Both the position numbers and the translations under genes were made by a program. This document shows, one piece after another, positions 54,160 to 63,111 of a stretch of DNA of 64,000 nucleotides (within the stretch, counting starts at the first letter, position 1; each line of letters starts with the position of its first letter). This DNA is from Centipeda infelix ATCC 43532 (GTDB lineage: Bacteria > Bacillota > Negativicutes > Selenomonadales > Selenomonadaceae): NCBI RefSeq assembly GCF_000234095.1, contig NZ_JH376799.1, positions 444,313-508,312 on the forward strand, written 5' to 3'. The notes below the pieces were generated by a model. That model was not told where the DNA came from. It made no database searches and worked only from the letters and a program-made list of their open reading frames with translations.

Positions 54160-54396
54160 ATGGTCAAGGTCTACTCCATCACGGTCTGCCCGTGGTGCGT
54201 CAAGGTGAAGAAGTACCTCAAATATCGCGGAATCCCCTACGAGGAATACAACATTGAGAAGGACGAAGTGGCGCGCGAGGAATGCCGCCGTCTCTCGGGC
54301 GATACCATCGTCCCCGTGACAACGGCTGACGGCAAAGAATTTGCCGTCAGCTACGACCGCACGAAGCTGGACAAGATACTCGGAATAGCAAAGTAA
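54160..54396 (+). CDS. Glutaredoxin-like protein (CPWC), copy 2
   Basis: 78 residues from the ATG at 54160, with AAAGGAGGCGCGGCT upstream. Active site ITVCPWCVKVKKYLKYRG, cis-Pro in TIVPVTTADGKEF. About one third identical to copy 1 by eye, so an old tandem duplication. Likely the same redox circuit. Followed by a terminator. Confidence 0.93.
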   Translation: MVKVYSITVCPWCVKVKKYLKYRGIPYEEYNIEKDEVAREECRRLSGDTIVPVTTADGKEFAVSYDRTKLDKILGIAK

Positions 54397-54417
54397 TGGC
54401 GTACCTGTCGACCAAAG

Positions 54418-54469
54418 TGGACTGCCGCATGAAAACTTTTCAATTTTCGTGTGGCAGCCCCTCTTTTTT
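54418..54469 (+). terminator. Terminator after the glutaredoxin genes
   Basis: CTGCCGCATGAAAA pairs with TTTTCGTGTGGCAG (two G-U pairs) around CTTTTCAA, followed by CTCTTTTTTT. Confidence 0.88.
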
Positions 54470-54582
54470 TATCTTTCATCTTGCCAAAATTTTTGAATCG
54501 GATTAAAATAGGCATGCAGGAAGATTTCGTTGAAAGGGGTACGGCATGGGACTGCCGAGCTCCGATGCAAGGAGGTTTTGAC

Positions 54583-55974
54583 ATGACAGGATTACCGCTT
54601 ATCCTCGCGTTTTGGCTGGCGATCGTCATCATGATCGTCATGATTTCAAAGCTGCGCATCCATCCGTTCATCTCGATCATGCTCGTCTCGCTCGGTCTGG
54701 GGCTCGTCGCGGGCATCCCTCTCGTGGATCATAAACTCGCCGACGGGGCCGTACAGCACGGACTTGCCACCGTCGTCGGACAGGGATTCTCGGGGACGTT
54801 TACGAGCATCGGCATCGTCATCATCCTCGGTGCAATGATCGGCACGGTACTCGAAAAGACGGGCGGTGCGCTGAAGCTCGCGGACATGATGATCCGCCTC
54901 GTGGGCAAGGACAGTCCCGTCCTCGCCGTACAGCTCATGGGTTGGGTGGTCTCGATCCCCGTGTTCTGCGACTCGGGCTTCGTCATCCTCGATCCGATCC
55001 GCAAGGCACTTGTACGCCGCACCGCCGTCTCTGCCGTCTCCATGACCTTTGCCCTGAGCTCCGGTCTCTTTATCTCACACGTCTTTATCCCGCCGACACC
55101 GGGACCGATTGCAGCGGCAAGCACACTCGGCATCGGCGACTACCTCCTGCAGGTCATCGGGATGGGGCTGCTCTGCTCGATCTTCCCGCTGATCGCCGGC
55201 TATTTCTTCGCACGTTGGATCGGAAAACGCGTACAGTCAAAGGACGAGGTGGATCCGGATGAGATTGCACGCGTCTACAAGGATCTCATCGCTTCCTACG
55301 GCAAACTGCCCTCGGGGTTCAGCACGCTCGCACCCATCATCGTCCCGATCTCGCTGATGGCGATTTCCTCCGTGGTCGTGATGCTGGGGCAGACAGGCTT
55401 TGTCGCGGAGCTCCTGCGCTTCCTCGGCACGCCGATCATCGCGCTCGCAGTCGGTATGGCATTCGCTGCGCTGCAGCTCTTCTCTGTGAACCGCTCACAT
55501 GAGTTCTACGATATATGCAACTCCAGTCTCATGACGGTCGGTCCGATCCTTTTCATTACGGCAGCGGGCGGCGTGCTCGGCAAGGTGATCGCCGTCTCAG
55601 ATATGGTGCGCTACATCTCGGCGCATGCGGATGTATTCGGCGGGCTCGGGATCTTCTTCCCCTTCCTGCTCTCCGCCGTCCTCAAGACCGCGCAGGGTTC
55701 CTCGACCGTCGCGATGATTACGACAGCGGGCATTATCGCGCCGCTGCTCCCCGTCCTCGGTTTCCAGACACCGATACAGGCGACGCTCGCCTGTATGGCA
55801 ATCGGCGCAGGTGCGATGACCGTCTCACACGCGAACGATTCTTATTTCTGGGTGGTCTCGGAGTTCAGCGGTCTGACCCCCGATCAGGGCTACCGCGTCC
55901 AAACCATGGGTACGCTCGTGCTTGGCATTGCGGCGATTGTGGAGATCGCACTGCTGAGTATGGTGCTGAGCTGA
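54583..55974 (+). CDS. GntP-family permease (gluconate/hydroxy-acid type)
   Basis: 463 residues, about twelve to fourteen helices, inner membrane. GntP signature parts: LRIHPFISIMLVSLGLGLVAGIP, IGIVIILGAMIGTVLEKTGGA, IPVFCDSGFVILDPIRKAL, LSSGLFISHVFIPPTPGPIAAA, LKTAQGSSTVAMITTAGI. Imports a sugar acid with protons; gluconate, fructuronate or a hydroxy acid, not decidable here. AAGGAGGTTTTGAC precedes the ATG. No kinase or catabolic gene is adjacent. Confidence 0.92.
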   Translation: MTGLPLILAFWLAIVIMIVMISKLRIHPFISIMLVSLGLGLVAGIPLVDHKLADGAVQHGLATVVGQGFSGTFTSIGIVIILGAMIGTVLEKTGGALKLADMMIRLVGKDSPVLAVQLMGWVVSIPVFCDSGFVILDPIRKALVRRTAVSAVSMTFALSSGLFISHVFIPPTPGPIAAASTLGIGDYLLQVIGMGLLCSIFPLIAGYFFARWIGKRVQSKDEVDPDEIARVYKDLIASYGKLPSGFSTLAPIIVPISLMAISSVVVMLGQTGFVAELLRFLGTPIIALAVGMAFAALQLFSVNRSHEFYDICNSSLMTVGPILFITAAGGVLGKVIAVSDMVRYISAHADVFGGLGIFFPFLLSAVLKTAQGSSTVAMITTAGIIAPLLPVLGFQTPIQATLACMAIGAGAMTVSHANDSYFWVVSEFSGLTPDQGYRVQTMGTLVLGIAAIVEIALLSMVLS

Positions 55975-55993
55975 TATTCACAAGAATCTACAA

Positions 55994-56024
55994 AAGAGTA
56001 TTGCGTCATGCAATACTCTTTTCT
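55994..56024 (+). terminator. Terminator after the GntP-type permease
   Basis: AAGAGTATTG pairs with CAATACTCTT around CGTCATG, followed by TTCTT. Confidence 0.85.
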
Positions 56025-56097
56025 TATGCAGGTGTTTCCACATTCCAATCTATCTTTTTCTTGCCAGTGACAGAAAAAGACCGTAGAATAAAGCATA

Positions 56098-56154
56098 GAA
56101 GCACTGATGAATTCAGTCGCGCCAATCTGACGCCTGCATTTTATCAGCGTTCTC
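56098..56154 (+). repeat. Short deletion derivative of the MITE-like repeat
   Basis: 57 bp consisting of both ends of the palindromic family (GAAGCACTGATGAATTCAG ... CCAATCTGACG ... ATTTTATCAGCGTTCTC) without the middle. It is flanked by TA on both sides, consistent with insertion at a TA dinucleotide. Confidence 0.6.
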
Positions 56155-56193
56155 TATCATTCATTTCTGTTGCCATACGGCAAGGAGGTTACC

Positions 56194-56763
56194 ATGAAGT
56201 TCCCAACACGGCTTATTGTCCTCACACTCACACTGCTCCTTGCATTTTCAGTCACGGCATTCGCCAAAAGTGCAAATCAGCAGCGCACCGAAATCCAAGA
56301 GCTTCACACACAGGCACTCACGAACCTCTATGAGCTCTCCCCCGATGCGCGCGATGTCATCAACAATGCTTATGGGTACGCGACACTCAGTGCTACCGGT
56401 TCACAGCTGGGGCTGCTCGGCGGCGCACACGGACGCGGTCTTGCCGTGAACAACCGCACTGGTGAACAGCTCTACATGAAGATGGAGGCGTATCAGGTCG
56501 GCATCGGGCTTGGCGTGAAAGAATACGATCTCATCTTCGTCTTTGGCACAAAACACGCATGGGATTCCTTTATCTCAGGCAAGTTCAAGGTTGGCGGTGC
56601 AGCGGAAGTCTCCGCAACGGACGGCTATTCAGGAGGTGCGATCGAGGGCGCGGACATCGTCGCAAAGGACACATGGGTCTATCAGATCACGACGAAGGGG
56701 CTCGCCGTTGGAGCGATGCTTAAAGGGCTCAGCATCTATCCGAACCGAAAGCTCAATTCGTAA
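56194..56763 (+). CDS. SYLF/YSC84-domain lipid-binding protein, exported
   Basis: 189 residues. Signal peptide (LIVLTLTLLLAFSVTAFA), then a SYLF domain: SPDARDVINNAYGYATLSATGSQLGLLGGAHGRGLAVNN, YQVGIGLGVKEYDLIFVFGT, KDTWVYQITTKGLAVGAMLKG. Such proteins bind lipids; in the periplasm or outer envelope the role is unknown. GGCAAGGAGGTTACC precedes the ATG. Confidence 0.88.
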   Translation: MKFPTRLIVLTLTLLLAFSVTAFAKSANQQRTEIQELHTQALTNLYELSPDARDVINNAYGYATLSATGSQLGLLGGAHGRGLAVNNRTGEQLYMKMEAYQVGIGLGVKEYDLIFVFGTKHAWDSFISGKFKVGGAAEVSATDGYSGGAIEGADIVAKDTWVYQITTKGLAVGAMLKGLSIYPNRKLNS

Positions 56764-56771
56764 TTCCCACG

Positions 56772-56806
56772 AAAAAGAGGATTGCAGCGGCGCAATCCTC
56801 TTTTTC
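56772..56806. terminator. Bidirectional terminator
   Basis: AAGAGGATTGC pairs with GCAATCCTCTT around AGCGGC, with A-run before and T-run after, so it can serve both the SYLF gene and the convergent decarboxylase gene. Confidence 0.9.
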
Positions 56807-58065
56807 TATTGCATCAGCGAGCCATCGTATTTCAGCGTTGCAAAGTAATCGTCAAGTGTCTGCGCGCGGCGGATCAGCTCGATGCTGCCGTCCGTGCGGC
56901 GGAGGAGTTCGGCACAGTGGAGTTTGCCGTTGTAGTTAAACCCCATCGCACTGCCGTGTGCGCCCGTGTCATGGATGATGACGATGTCGCCGATGTCGAT
57001 CTTCGGCAGGGCACGGTCAATGGCGAATTTGTCATTGTTCTCGCAGAGCGAGCCCGTGATATCATAGATGTGGTCGGCGGGCGCGTGCTCCTTGCCGAGT
57101 ACGGTGATATGGTGATACGCGCCGTAGAGCGCAGGACGCATGAGATTTGCCATGCAGGAATCCAGACCGATGTAGTGTTTGTAGGTGTCCTTCTCGTGAA
57201 GGACGGTGGAGACGAGCCAGCCCGCGTCGCCCGTCATGGCGCGTCCGCTCTCCGTGCGGATGCCGACATCGCCGAGCCCTGCGGGCACCATGATGTGATT
57301 GTAGAGCCGCTGCACGCCCGCGCCAATCGCCGCGTAGTTGACGGGATTCTCCTCGGGACGGTACGGAATACCGAAGCCGCCGCCAAGGTTGATAAACTCG
57401 GGCGTGATATTGAGCTGTTCCTTGAGTTCGGCTGCGAGCTCGAACATAATGCGCGCGGTGAGGAGGAACGCCTCGGTGCGCAGCTCGGACGAGATCACCA
57501 TCGTGTGCAGGCCGAACCGCTGCACCCCCATTTCACGCGCACGCGCGTAGGCCTCGAAGAGCTGCGGACGTGTGAGCCCGTATTTCGCCTCCATCGGCTT
57601 TCCGATGATATCGTTTCCCTCGATGAGATCACCCGGGTTGTAGCGGAAGCTCAGCACTTCGGGCAGCCCCGCGTGCTGCGCCATGTAGTCCAGATGCGTG
57701 ATATCGTCGAGGTTGATGACGGCACCGAGTTCGATTGCCTTTTGGAACTCATCGTAGGGTGTATCGTTCGACGTGAGCATGATCTCCTCGCCCGTAACCC
57801 CTGCCGCCTCCGAGATCAGAAGCTCAGCGATGCTGCTGCAGTCCGTGCCCGCCCCCTCCTCGTGGAGAAGCTGAACAATGCGTGGGTTCGGCAGTGCCTT
57901 CACGGCGAAGTGCTCGCGGAAGTGCGGTGCCCACGCAAAGGCATCGCGCAGGCGGCGGAAGTTCGCGCGGATGGCCGCCTCGTCGTAGAGGTGAAACGGG
58001 GTCGGATATCGCTCGATCAGCCGCAGGGTCTCTTCCTGCGTGAGCGGGAATGTCTTTTCGTTCAT
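56806..58065 (-). CDS. lysA: Diaminopimelate decarboxylase-type PLP enzyme
   Basis: 419 residues. Group IV (alanine-racemase fold) PLP decarboxylase: PLP lysine in HFAVKALPNPRIV, GTDCSSIAEL, SFRYNPGD, FGLHTMVISSEL, the phosphate-binding INLGGGFGIPYRPEE, RTESGRAMTGDAGWLV and SLCENNDKFA near the end. Most likely makes lysine from meso-diaminopimelate. A related polyamine-precursor decarboxylase cannot be excluded. GAGGGAGGACAAT precedes the ATG. Confidence 0.88.
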   Translation of the reverse strand: MNEKTFPLTQEETLRLIERYPTPFHLYDEAAIRANFRRLRDAFAWAPHFREHFAVKALPNPRIVQLLHEEGAGTDCSSIAELLISEAAGVTGEEIMLTSNDTPYDEFQKAIELGAVINLDDITHLDYMAQHAGLPEVLSFRYNPGDLIEGNDIIGKPMEAKYGLTRPQLFEAYARAREMGVQRFGLHTMVISSELRTEAFLLTARIMFELAAELKEQLNITPEFINLGGGFGIPYRPEENPVNYAAIGAGVQRLYNHIMVPAGLGDVGIRTESGRAMTGDAGWLVSTVLHEKDTYKHYIGLDSCMANLMRPALYGAYHHITVLGKEHAPADHIYDITGSLCENNDKFAIDRALPKIDIGDIVIIHDTGAHGSAMGFNYNGKLHCAELLRRTDGSIELIRRAQTLDDYFATLKYDGSLMQ

Positions 58066-58123
58066 ATTGTCCTCCCTCTATATGAGCTTCTCCCTCGCAA
58101 TTGGAGGAAGAAACGCCCCTTCC

Positions 58124-58168
58124 ACCACGCTTCGCGTGGTCCCCCTCCCCCGTGTCGCACGGGGGAGG
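58124..58168. repeat. Double-hairpin (REP-like) sequence
   Basis: Two perfect hairpins: ACCACGC-TTC-GCGTGGT (58124-58140) and CCTCCCCCGTG-TCG-CACGGGGGAGG (58144-58168). They lie in the leader of the lysA-type gene; REP-like dispersed hairpins have this look. Only one copy is in the window. Confidence 0.55.
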
Positions 58169-58237
58169 CTATCAGGTCTAGAAGTCTCGTTATTATAGCA
58201 ACGAAAAAAGACCTCTGTCAATCCGCCGATGGAGTAT

Positions 58238-58396
58238 GATGTTCCGAAGCGAACCCTAGTGGAGCAAGCGAGAAAAGCGTGCGGTATGCCCCGGCGGATT
58301 TCTTTCGTTCAAGCGAAGCGCGTTTAAGAAGTCCGCCGGTATTTAAGCATACAAGCATGCGATCGATTGCGCAACGAGGCGTTCGTGAGGGGCATC
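58238..58396. ncRNA. Structured dispersed element, copy B (candidate RNA)
   Basis: Same six-helix plan as the copy at 34555. P1 GATGTTCC/GGGGCATC; P2 GCGAAC/GTTCGT; P3 GCAAGCG/CGATTGC (one mismatch); P4 GCGTGC/GCATGC; P5 TATGC/GCATA; P6 CCGGCGGATTTCTT/AAGAAGTCCGCCGG. The linkers CCTAGTGGA and AGAAAA and the P6 loop are kept almost unchanged while helix bases change in pairs. It lies between the lysA-type gene and the liv promoter. Confidence 0.7.
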
Positions 58397-58421
58397 ATAT
58401 GGAAGTCTCAAATTGTATACC

Positions 58422-58450
58422 TTGACGAAAACCCGTCTCTCCCCTATAAT
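58422..58450 (+). promoter_or_regulatory. Promoter of the liv operon
   Basis: -35 TTGACG (58422-58427), 17-base spacer, -10 TATAAT (58445-58450), 60 bases before the livJ start. Confidence 0.88.
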
Positions 58451-58510
58451 GGGGGCTATCTTTTTTTTCTTACATATCTATATGGAGAACTGATGAAGGG
58501 GGTATCATTT

Positions 58511-59683
58511 ATGATATTTGGAGGAAGAGCCCTGCGTCTCGCGGCCGCACTCGTCGGCACCGCACTCCTCGGCTCCGCGCTTGCGGGCTGCGGCGACGAT
58601 GCGGCGAAGTCGGATGAGATCCGCATCGGCGCAAACTTCGAGATGACGGGCAACACGGCGAACTACGGCACGTCGACGCTTGAGGGTCTGAAACTCGCGA
58701 TCAAGGAAGCAAACGACGCGGGCGGCATCAACGGCAAGAAGATCGTCCTCGTTGAGGCGGACAACAAGTCCGAGGCGGCGGAGTCGATCAACGCGGCGAC
58801 AAAGCTCATCTCCGACGACCACGTCCGCGCAATCGTCGGGCCCGCGACGACGGGCAACGTCATCGCAGAGTCACAGGTGGCGACGGACAACAAGGTTCCC
58901 GTCATTGCACCGGATGCAACGGCAGTCGATGTCACCGTGGAGAACGGCACAGTAAAGCCGTGGATCTTCCGCAGCTGCTTCATCGACCCGCAGCAGGGCG
59001 ATGTCATGGCGAAGTTCGCACTCGATACGCTCAAGGCAAAGACGGCGGTCATCTACATCGACAACTCGACGGACTACTCCAAGAGCCTTGCCGAGGTCTT
59101 TACGAAGGTCTTTACGGCGGGCGGCGGTCAGGTACTTATGACCGAAGGATTCCTTGCAAAGGATCAGGACTTCAAGGCGACGCTCACGCGTCTGCGTGCG
59201 GCAAACGCGGATGTCATCTTCGTCCCCGCTTACTATGAAGAGGTCGGCAAGATCGTCAAGCAGGCACGCGAGATCGGCATCACCGCGCCCATCATCGGCA
59301 CGGACGGCTGGGACGATCCGAAGGTCGCCGAGCTGGCGGGCGCAGCGGCACTCAACAACACGTACTTCAGCACGCACTACTCCGACAAGGATGAGTCCGT
59401 ACGCCCCTTCATCGAGGCGTTCCAGAAGGAATACAACCATGCGCCGAACGTCTTCGCGGCACTCGGCTACGATGCGGGCAAGCTGCTCGTGGATGCGCTC
59501 AAGCGCGCGGGTTCGGATGATCCCGAGGCACTCCGCAAGGCGATCGAGGAGACGAAGAATCTCGTCGTCGGCACGGGTACGATCACGATGGATGCGCAGC
59601 ACAACCCGATCAAGCAGGCGGTCATTCTCGAGAACAAGGACGGCGACCGCGTTGTCGTCGCAAAGATTATGCCGAGTATGTAA
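58511..59683 (+). CDS. livJ: Branched-chain amino acid ABC transporter, substrate-binding lipoprotein
   Basis: 390 residues. Signal peptide with lipobox LAGC (residues about 22-25), then a type I periplasmic-binding fold: IRIGANFEMTGNTANYGTSTLEGLKLAIKEAND, IVGPATTGNVIAESQVA, IYIDNSTDYSKSLAEVF, PIIGTDGWDDPKV. Captures leucine/isoleucine/valine or a related amino acid. The start is the ATG at 58511 (AAGGGGG 8 bases upstream); a longer in-frame reading runs through the promoter. A terminator follows before livH. Confidence 0.93.
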   Translation: MIFGGRALRLAAALVGTALLGSALAGCGDDAAKSDEIRIGANFEMTGNTANYGTSTLEGLKLAIKEANDAGGINGKKIVLVEADNKSEAAESINAATKLISDDHVRAIVGPATTGNVIAESQVATDNKVPVIAPDATAVDVTVENGTVKPWIFRSCFIDPQQGDVMAKFALDTLKAKTAVIYIDNSTDYSKSLAEVFTKVFTAGGGQVLMTEGFLAKDQDFKATLTRLRAANADVIFVPAYYEEVGKIVKQAREIGITAPIIGTDGWDDPKVAELAGAAALNNTYFSTHYSDKDESVRPFIEAFQKEYNHAPNVFAALGYDAGKLLVDALKRAGSDDPEALRKAIEETKNLVVGTGTITMDAQHNPIKQAVILENKDGDRVVVAKIMPSM

Positions 59684-59707
59684 TCCATTCGGCTAAGAGT
59701 GCACAAA

Positions 59708-59734
59708 GAGCCGCAAAGTGCGGCTCTTTTTTAT
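59708..59734 (+). terminator. Intra-operon terminator between livJ and livH
   Basis: AAGAGCCGCA pairs with TGCGGCTCTT around AAG, followed by TTTT. It would let livJ be made in excess over the membrane and ATPase subunits, a usual need for binding proteins. Confidence 0.88.
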
Positions 59735-59754
59735 CACATGGAGGTGGTTATTCT

Positions 59755-60639
59755 ATGGAGTTTATGCACCAGATACTCCAACAGCTGATCAACGGCATCT
59801 CACTCGGCAGCATCTACGCGCTGATTGCGCTCGGCTATACGATGATCTACGGCATCATCAAGCTCATCAACTTTGCGCACGGCGACATCTATATGGTCGG
59901 CGCATACCTCGGCTTCTACGCCATCACGCTCGGCATCCCCGTTCTGCCCGCGATCCTCATTTCGATGGCGGTCACGTCCCTGCTCGGCGTCCTCGTCGAG
60001 CGGTTCGCCTACCGTCCGCTGCGTCACGCACCGCGCATCTCCGTGCTCATCACGGCAATCGGCGTATCGTTCCTCCTCGAGTACGTCATGATGGCGGTCG
60101 TCTCCCCCACGCCGCGCACCTTCCCCGCAACGATCAGCGACGTATCCTTTGATGTGGCAGGGCTCATCATCAGCGGGCAGCAGCTTCTCATCATGGGCGT
60201 GACCTTTGTGCTTATGCTCATCCTCACCTACATTGTCCGCTCGACCAAAATTGGCAAGGCGATGCGCGCCGCATCGTACGACACGGAGGCGGCGCAGCTC
60301 ATGGGCATCAACGCGAACCGCATCATCTCGGTCACGTTCGCCATCGGCTCGGCACTCGCGGCGGTCGCGGGCGTGCTCATCGGCATCTACTACAACTCCA
60401 TCGATCCCCTCATGGGTCTCATGCCCGGCATCAAAGCATTCGTCGCGGCAGTGTTCGGCGGCATCGGCATCCTGCCAGGCGCGGTGGTCGGTGGGCTCGT
60501 TCTCGGCATCGTCGAGGCCTTTATCTCAGGGTTCGGCTTCTCGATGTTCCGCGATGCGGCGGCGTTCGCCATCCTGATTCTCGTCCTGCTCCTCAAGCCC
60601 GCAGGAATTTTCGGGAAAAATATCAAGGAAAAGGTCTAA
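59755..60639 (+). CDS. livH: Branched-chain amino acid ABC transporter permease
   Basis: 294 residues, about eight helices. LivH family: ISLGSIYALIALGYTMIYGIIKLINFAHGD, VLITAIGVSFLLEY, the EAA-like loop MRAASYDTEAAQLMGIN, and VAAVFGGIGILPGAVVGG. Forms the membrane channel with LivM. GGAGGTGGTTATTCT precedes the ATG. Confidence 0.96.
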   Translation: MEFMHQILQQLINGISLGSIYALIALGYTMIYGIIKLINFAHGDIYMVGAYLGFYAITLGIPVLPAILISMAVTSLLGVLVERFAYRPLRHAPRISVLITAIGVSFLLEYVMMAVVSPTPRTFPATISDVSFDVAGLIISGQQLLIMGVTFVLMLILTYIVRSTKIGKAMRAASYDTEAAQLMGINANRIISVTFAIGSALAAVAGVLIGIYYNSIDPLMGLMPGIKAFVAAVFGGIGILPGAVVGGLVLGIVEAFISGFGFSMFRDAAAFAILILVLLLKPAGIFGKNIKEKV

Positions 60640-60651
60640 GGAGGTGCGCAG

Positions 60652-61602
60652 ATGAATTTATTGCAGAAAAATGATCTCAAAATGCTCGTCTTCGCCCTCG
60701 TCATCTACGGTATTATCATGGGGCTGACGAGTGCAGGGATGCTGAGTGCGTTCTGGCAGCTCAACCTCATCTTTGCGGGCATCAACATCATCCTTGCGGC
60801 AAGTCTCAACCTGATCAACGGGTACACCGGACAATTTTCGTTGGGTCATGCCGGATTTATGGCGGTCGGCGCGTATGTCGGCGTGGTGCTCACAACAAAT
60901 TTCCACGCGGTGTTCCCCGTCGCCATTCTCGCTGGCGGCATTGCGGCGGGGCTCCTCGGTGCGCTCATCGGACTGCCGACGCTGCGCCTGCGCGGCGACT
61001 ACCTCGCCATCGCAACGCTCGGCCTCGGTGAGATCGTTCGCATCGTGATTATCAACGTTCCGTACGTCGGCGGTGCGGCGGGGTTCAAGGGCATTCAGCA
61101 CCTCACGAATTTTACGTGGGTGTTCTTCCTCATGCTTGCGACGCTCTTCCTTATCAAAAATTTCGTGAACTCGCGCCACGGCCGCGCGTGTCTTGCGATC
61201 CGCGAGAATGAGATTGCAGCGGAGTCGATGGGTGTGAATACAACGGTGTACAAGGTACTCGCATTCACCATTGGCGCGTTCTTCGCGGGAGTTGCGGGCG
61301 TACTCTTCGGACACAATATGTACATCCTCAGCCCCGCCTCGTTCACGTTTATGCAGTCGTTCAACATCCTCATCATGGTGGTCATGGGCGGCCTCGGCTC
61401 GATGACCGGCTCGATTGCGGGAGCGCTCGTCGTCACCTTCCTCTCGGCAGCACTCGCGAGCTTCCCGAATGCACGCATGATTATCTACGCGCTCGCGCTC
61501 ATCCTGCTCATGTTCTACCGCCCGCAGGGCCTCTTCGGCTATGTCGAGATCACGGCAATGCAGCCGCTCCGCCGCTTCTTCAAGAAGGGAGGCGAGGCGT
61601 AA
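60652..61602 (+). CDS. livM: Branched-chain amino acid ABC transporter permease
   Basis: 316 residues, about ten helices. LivM family: LNLINGYTGQFSLGHAGFMAVGAYVG, LPTLRLRGDYLAIATLGLGEIVR, RACLAIRENEIAAESMGVNT (EAA-like loop) and VVMGGLGSMTGSIAGALV. AAGGAGGTGCGCAG precedes the ATG. Overlaps livG by one base of its stop (TAATG). Confidence 0.96.
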   Translation: MNLLQKNDLKMLVFALVIYGIIMGLTSAGMLSAFWQLNLIFAGINIILAASLNLINGYTGQFSLGHAGFMAVGAYVGVVLTTNFHAVFPVAILAGGIAAGLLGALIGLPTLRLRGDYLAIATLGLGEIVRIVIINVPYVGGAAGFKGIQHLTNFTWVFFLMLATLFLIKNFVNSRHGRACLAIRENEIAAESMGVNTTVYKVLAFTIGAFFAGVAGVLFGHNMYILSPASFTFMQSFNILIMVVMGGLGSMTGSIAGALVVTFLSAALASFPNARMIIYALALILLMFYRPQGLFGYVEITAMQPLRRFFKKGGEA

Positions 61603-62372
61603 TGGCAAAGGATTTACTCACGGCGACCGATGTCTCGATGGTCTTTGGCGGGCTGAAGGCGATTGTGGACTTCAATGTGCACATCAAAAACGGCGAGCTC
61701 CTCGGTCTCATCGGTCCGAACGGCGCGGGCAAGACGACGGCGTTCAACCTCTTTACGGGGGTTTATCAGCCGACCACGGGCGAGATCCTGTTCAAGGACA
61801 AGAGCATCGTCGGTCTGAAACCATACCAGATCACAGAGCGCGGCATTGCGCGTACGTTCCAGAACATCCGTCTCTTCGGCGAGCTCTCCGTGCTCGACAA
61901 TGTCAAGATCGCCTACCACTGTCACATGAACTACGGACTTCTCGAATCCGTCCTGCGCCTTGGGCGTTACCGAATGGAGGAGAAGAAGCTCGCGGAGGAG
62001 GCATACCGTCTGCTTGAGATCTTCCATCTCGCAGATGTGGCACAGGAGAAGGCGAAGAACCTGCCCTACGGCGCGCAGCGGCGGCTGGAGATCGCGCGTG
62101 CACTCGCGGCGCAGCCGAGCCTTTTGCTCCTCGACGAGCCGGCGGCGGGCATGAACCCGCAGGAGACCCTTGAACTCATGGAGATGATTCGCTGGGTCAA
62201 GAAGGACTTCGGCATCACAATCCTCCTCATCGAACACGATATGTCGCTCGTCATGGGCATCTGTGAGCGCATCTACGTCCTCGAGTACGGTGCAATCATC
62301 GCGAACGGTACTCCTGCGGAGATTCGCTCGAATCCCGAGGTCGTCCGTGCATATCTGGGAGCGGAGGAATAA
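61602..62372 (+). CDS. livG: Branched-chain amino acid ABC transporter ATPase
   Basis: 256 residues. Walker A GPNGAGKTTAFN, signature LPYGAQRRLEIARALA, Walker B LLLLDEPAAGMNP, switch His in LLIEHDM. Powers LivHM as a heterodimer with LivF. Start overlaps the livM stop. Confidence 0.97.
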   Translation: MAKDLLTATDVSMVFGGLKAIVDFNVHIKNGELLGLIGPNGAGKTTAFNLFTGVYQPTTGEILFKDKSIVGLKPYQITERGIARTFQNIRLFGELSVLDNVKIAYHCHMNYGLLESVLRLGRYRMEEKKLAEEAYRLLEIFHLADVAQEKAKNLPYGAQRRLEIARALAAQPSLLLLDEPAAGMNPQETLELMEMIRWVKKDFGITILLIEHDMSLVMGICERIYVLEYGAIIANGTPAEIRSNPEVVRAYLGAEE

Positions 62373-62373
62373 G

Positions 62374-63111
62374 ATGGAAAACGAAACGACTATGAAAGGC
62401 GCCCCTATGCTCCGCATCACGGATCTGGAGGTCTACTATGGCGCAATTCACGCGCTCAAGGGGCTGTCCCTTGATGTGCAGGAAGGCGAGATCGTCACCC
62501 TCATCGGCGCGAACGGTGCGGGCAAGTCCACGACGCTCCGCACGATCTCGGGACTGATCGCACCGAAGAGCGGCACGGTCGAATTTGAGGGCAAAAATAT
62601 CGCGGGTACGGGCGCACATGAAATCGTACGCGCCGGCATCTCACAAGTGCCCGAGGGGCGGCGCATTTTCGCCGAGATGACCGTGCTCGAAAACCTTGAG
62701 CTCGGCGCGTTCACGCGCAGTGACAAGGACGGCATCGCCGCCGACATGGAGATGGTCTTTACGCGCTTCCCGCGCCTGAAGGAGCGCATCGCCCAGCAGG
62801 CGGGCACACTCTCGGGCGGCGAGCAGCAGATGCTCGCCATGGGACGTGCGCTCATGAGCCGTCCGCGCCTTCTGCTCCTCGACGAGCCGTCGATGGGGCT
62901 TGCACCACTGCTCATCAAGGAGATTTTCTCGATCATCGTTGACATCAACAAGACGGGCACGACCATCCTTCTCGTCGAGCAGAACGCGAACATGGCGCTC
63001 TCCATCGCAAACCGCGCCTATGTCCTTGAGACGGGACGCATCACCCTCGCGGGCGACGCAAATGAGTTGGCGGCGAGTGAGGATGTGCGCAAAGCGTATC
63101 TGGGCGGGTAA
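62374..63111 (+). CDS. livF: Branched-chain amino acid ABC transporter ATPase
   Basis: 245 residues from the ATG at 62374, with GCGGAGGAATAAG upstream (the livG stop lies inside this). Walker A GANGAGKSTTLR, signature LSGGEQQMLAMGRAL, Walker B LLLLDEPSMGLAP, LLVEQNANMAL. The N-terminus has about ten extra residues before the conserved LRITDLEVYYG. Last gene of the transporter. Confidence 0.97.
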   Translation: MENETTMKGAPMLRITDLEVYYGAIHALKGLSLDVQEGEIVTLIGANGAGKSTTLRTISGLIAPKSGTVEFEGKNIAGTGAHEIVRAGISQVPEGRRIFAEMTVLENLELGAFTRSDKDGIAADMEMVFTRFPRLKERIAQQAGTLSGGEQQMLAMGRALMSRPRLLLLDEPSMGLAPLLIKEIFSIIVDINKTGTTILLVEQNANMALSIANRAYVLETGRITLAGDANELAASEDVRKAYLGG

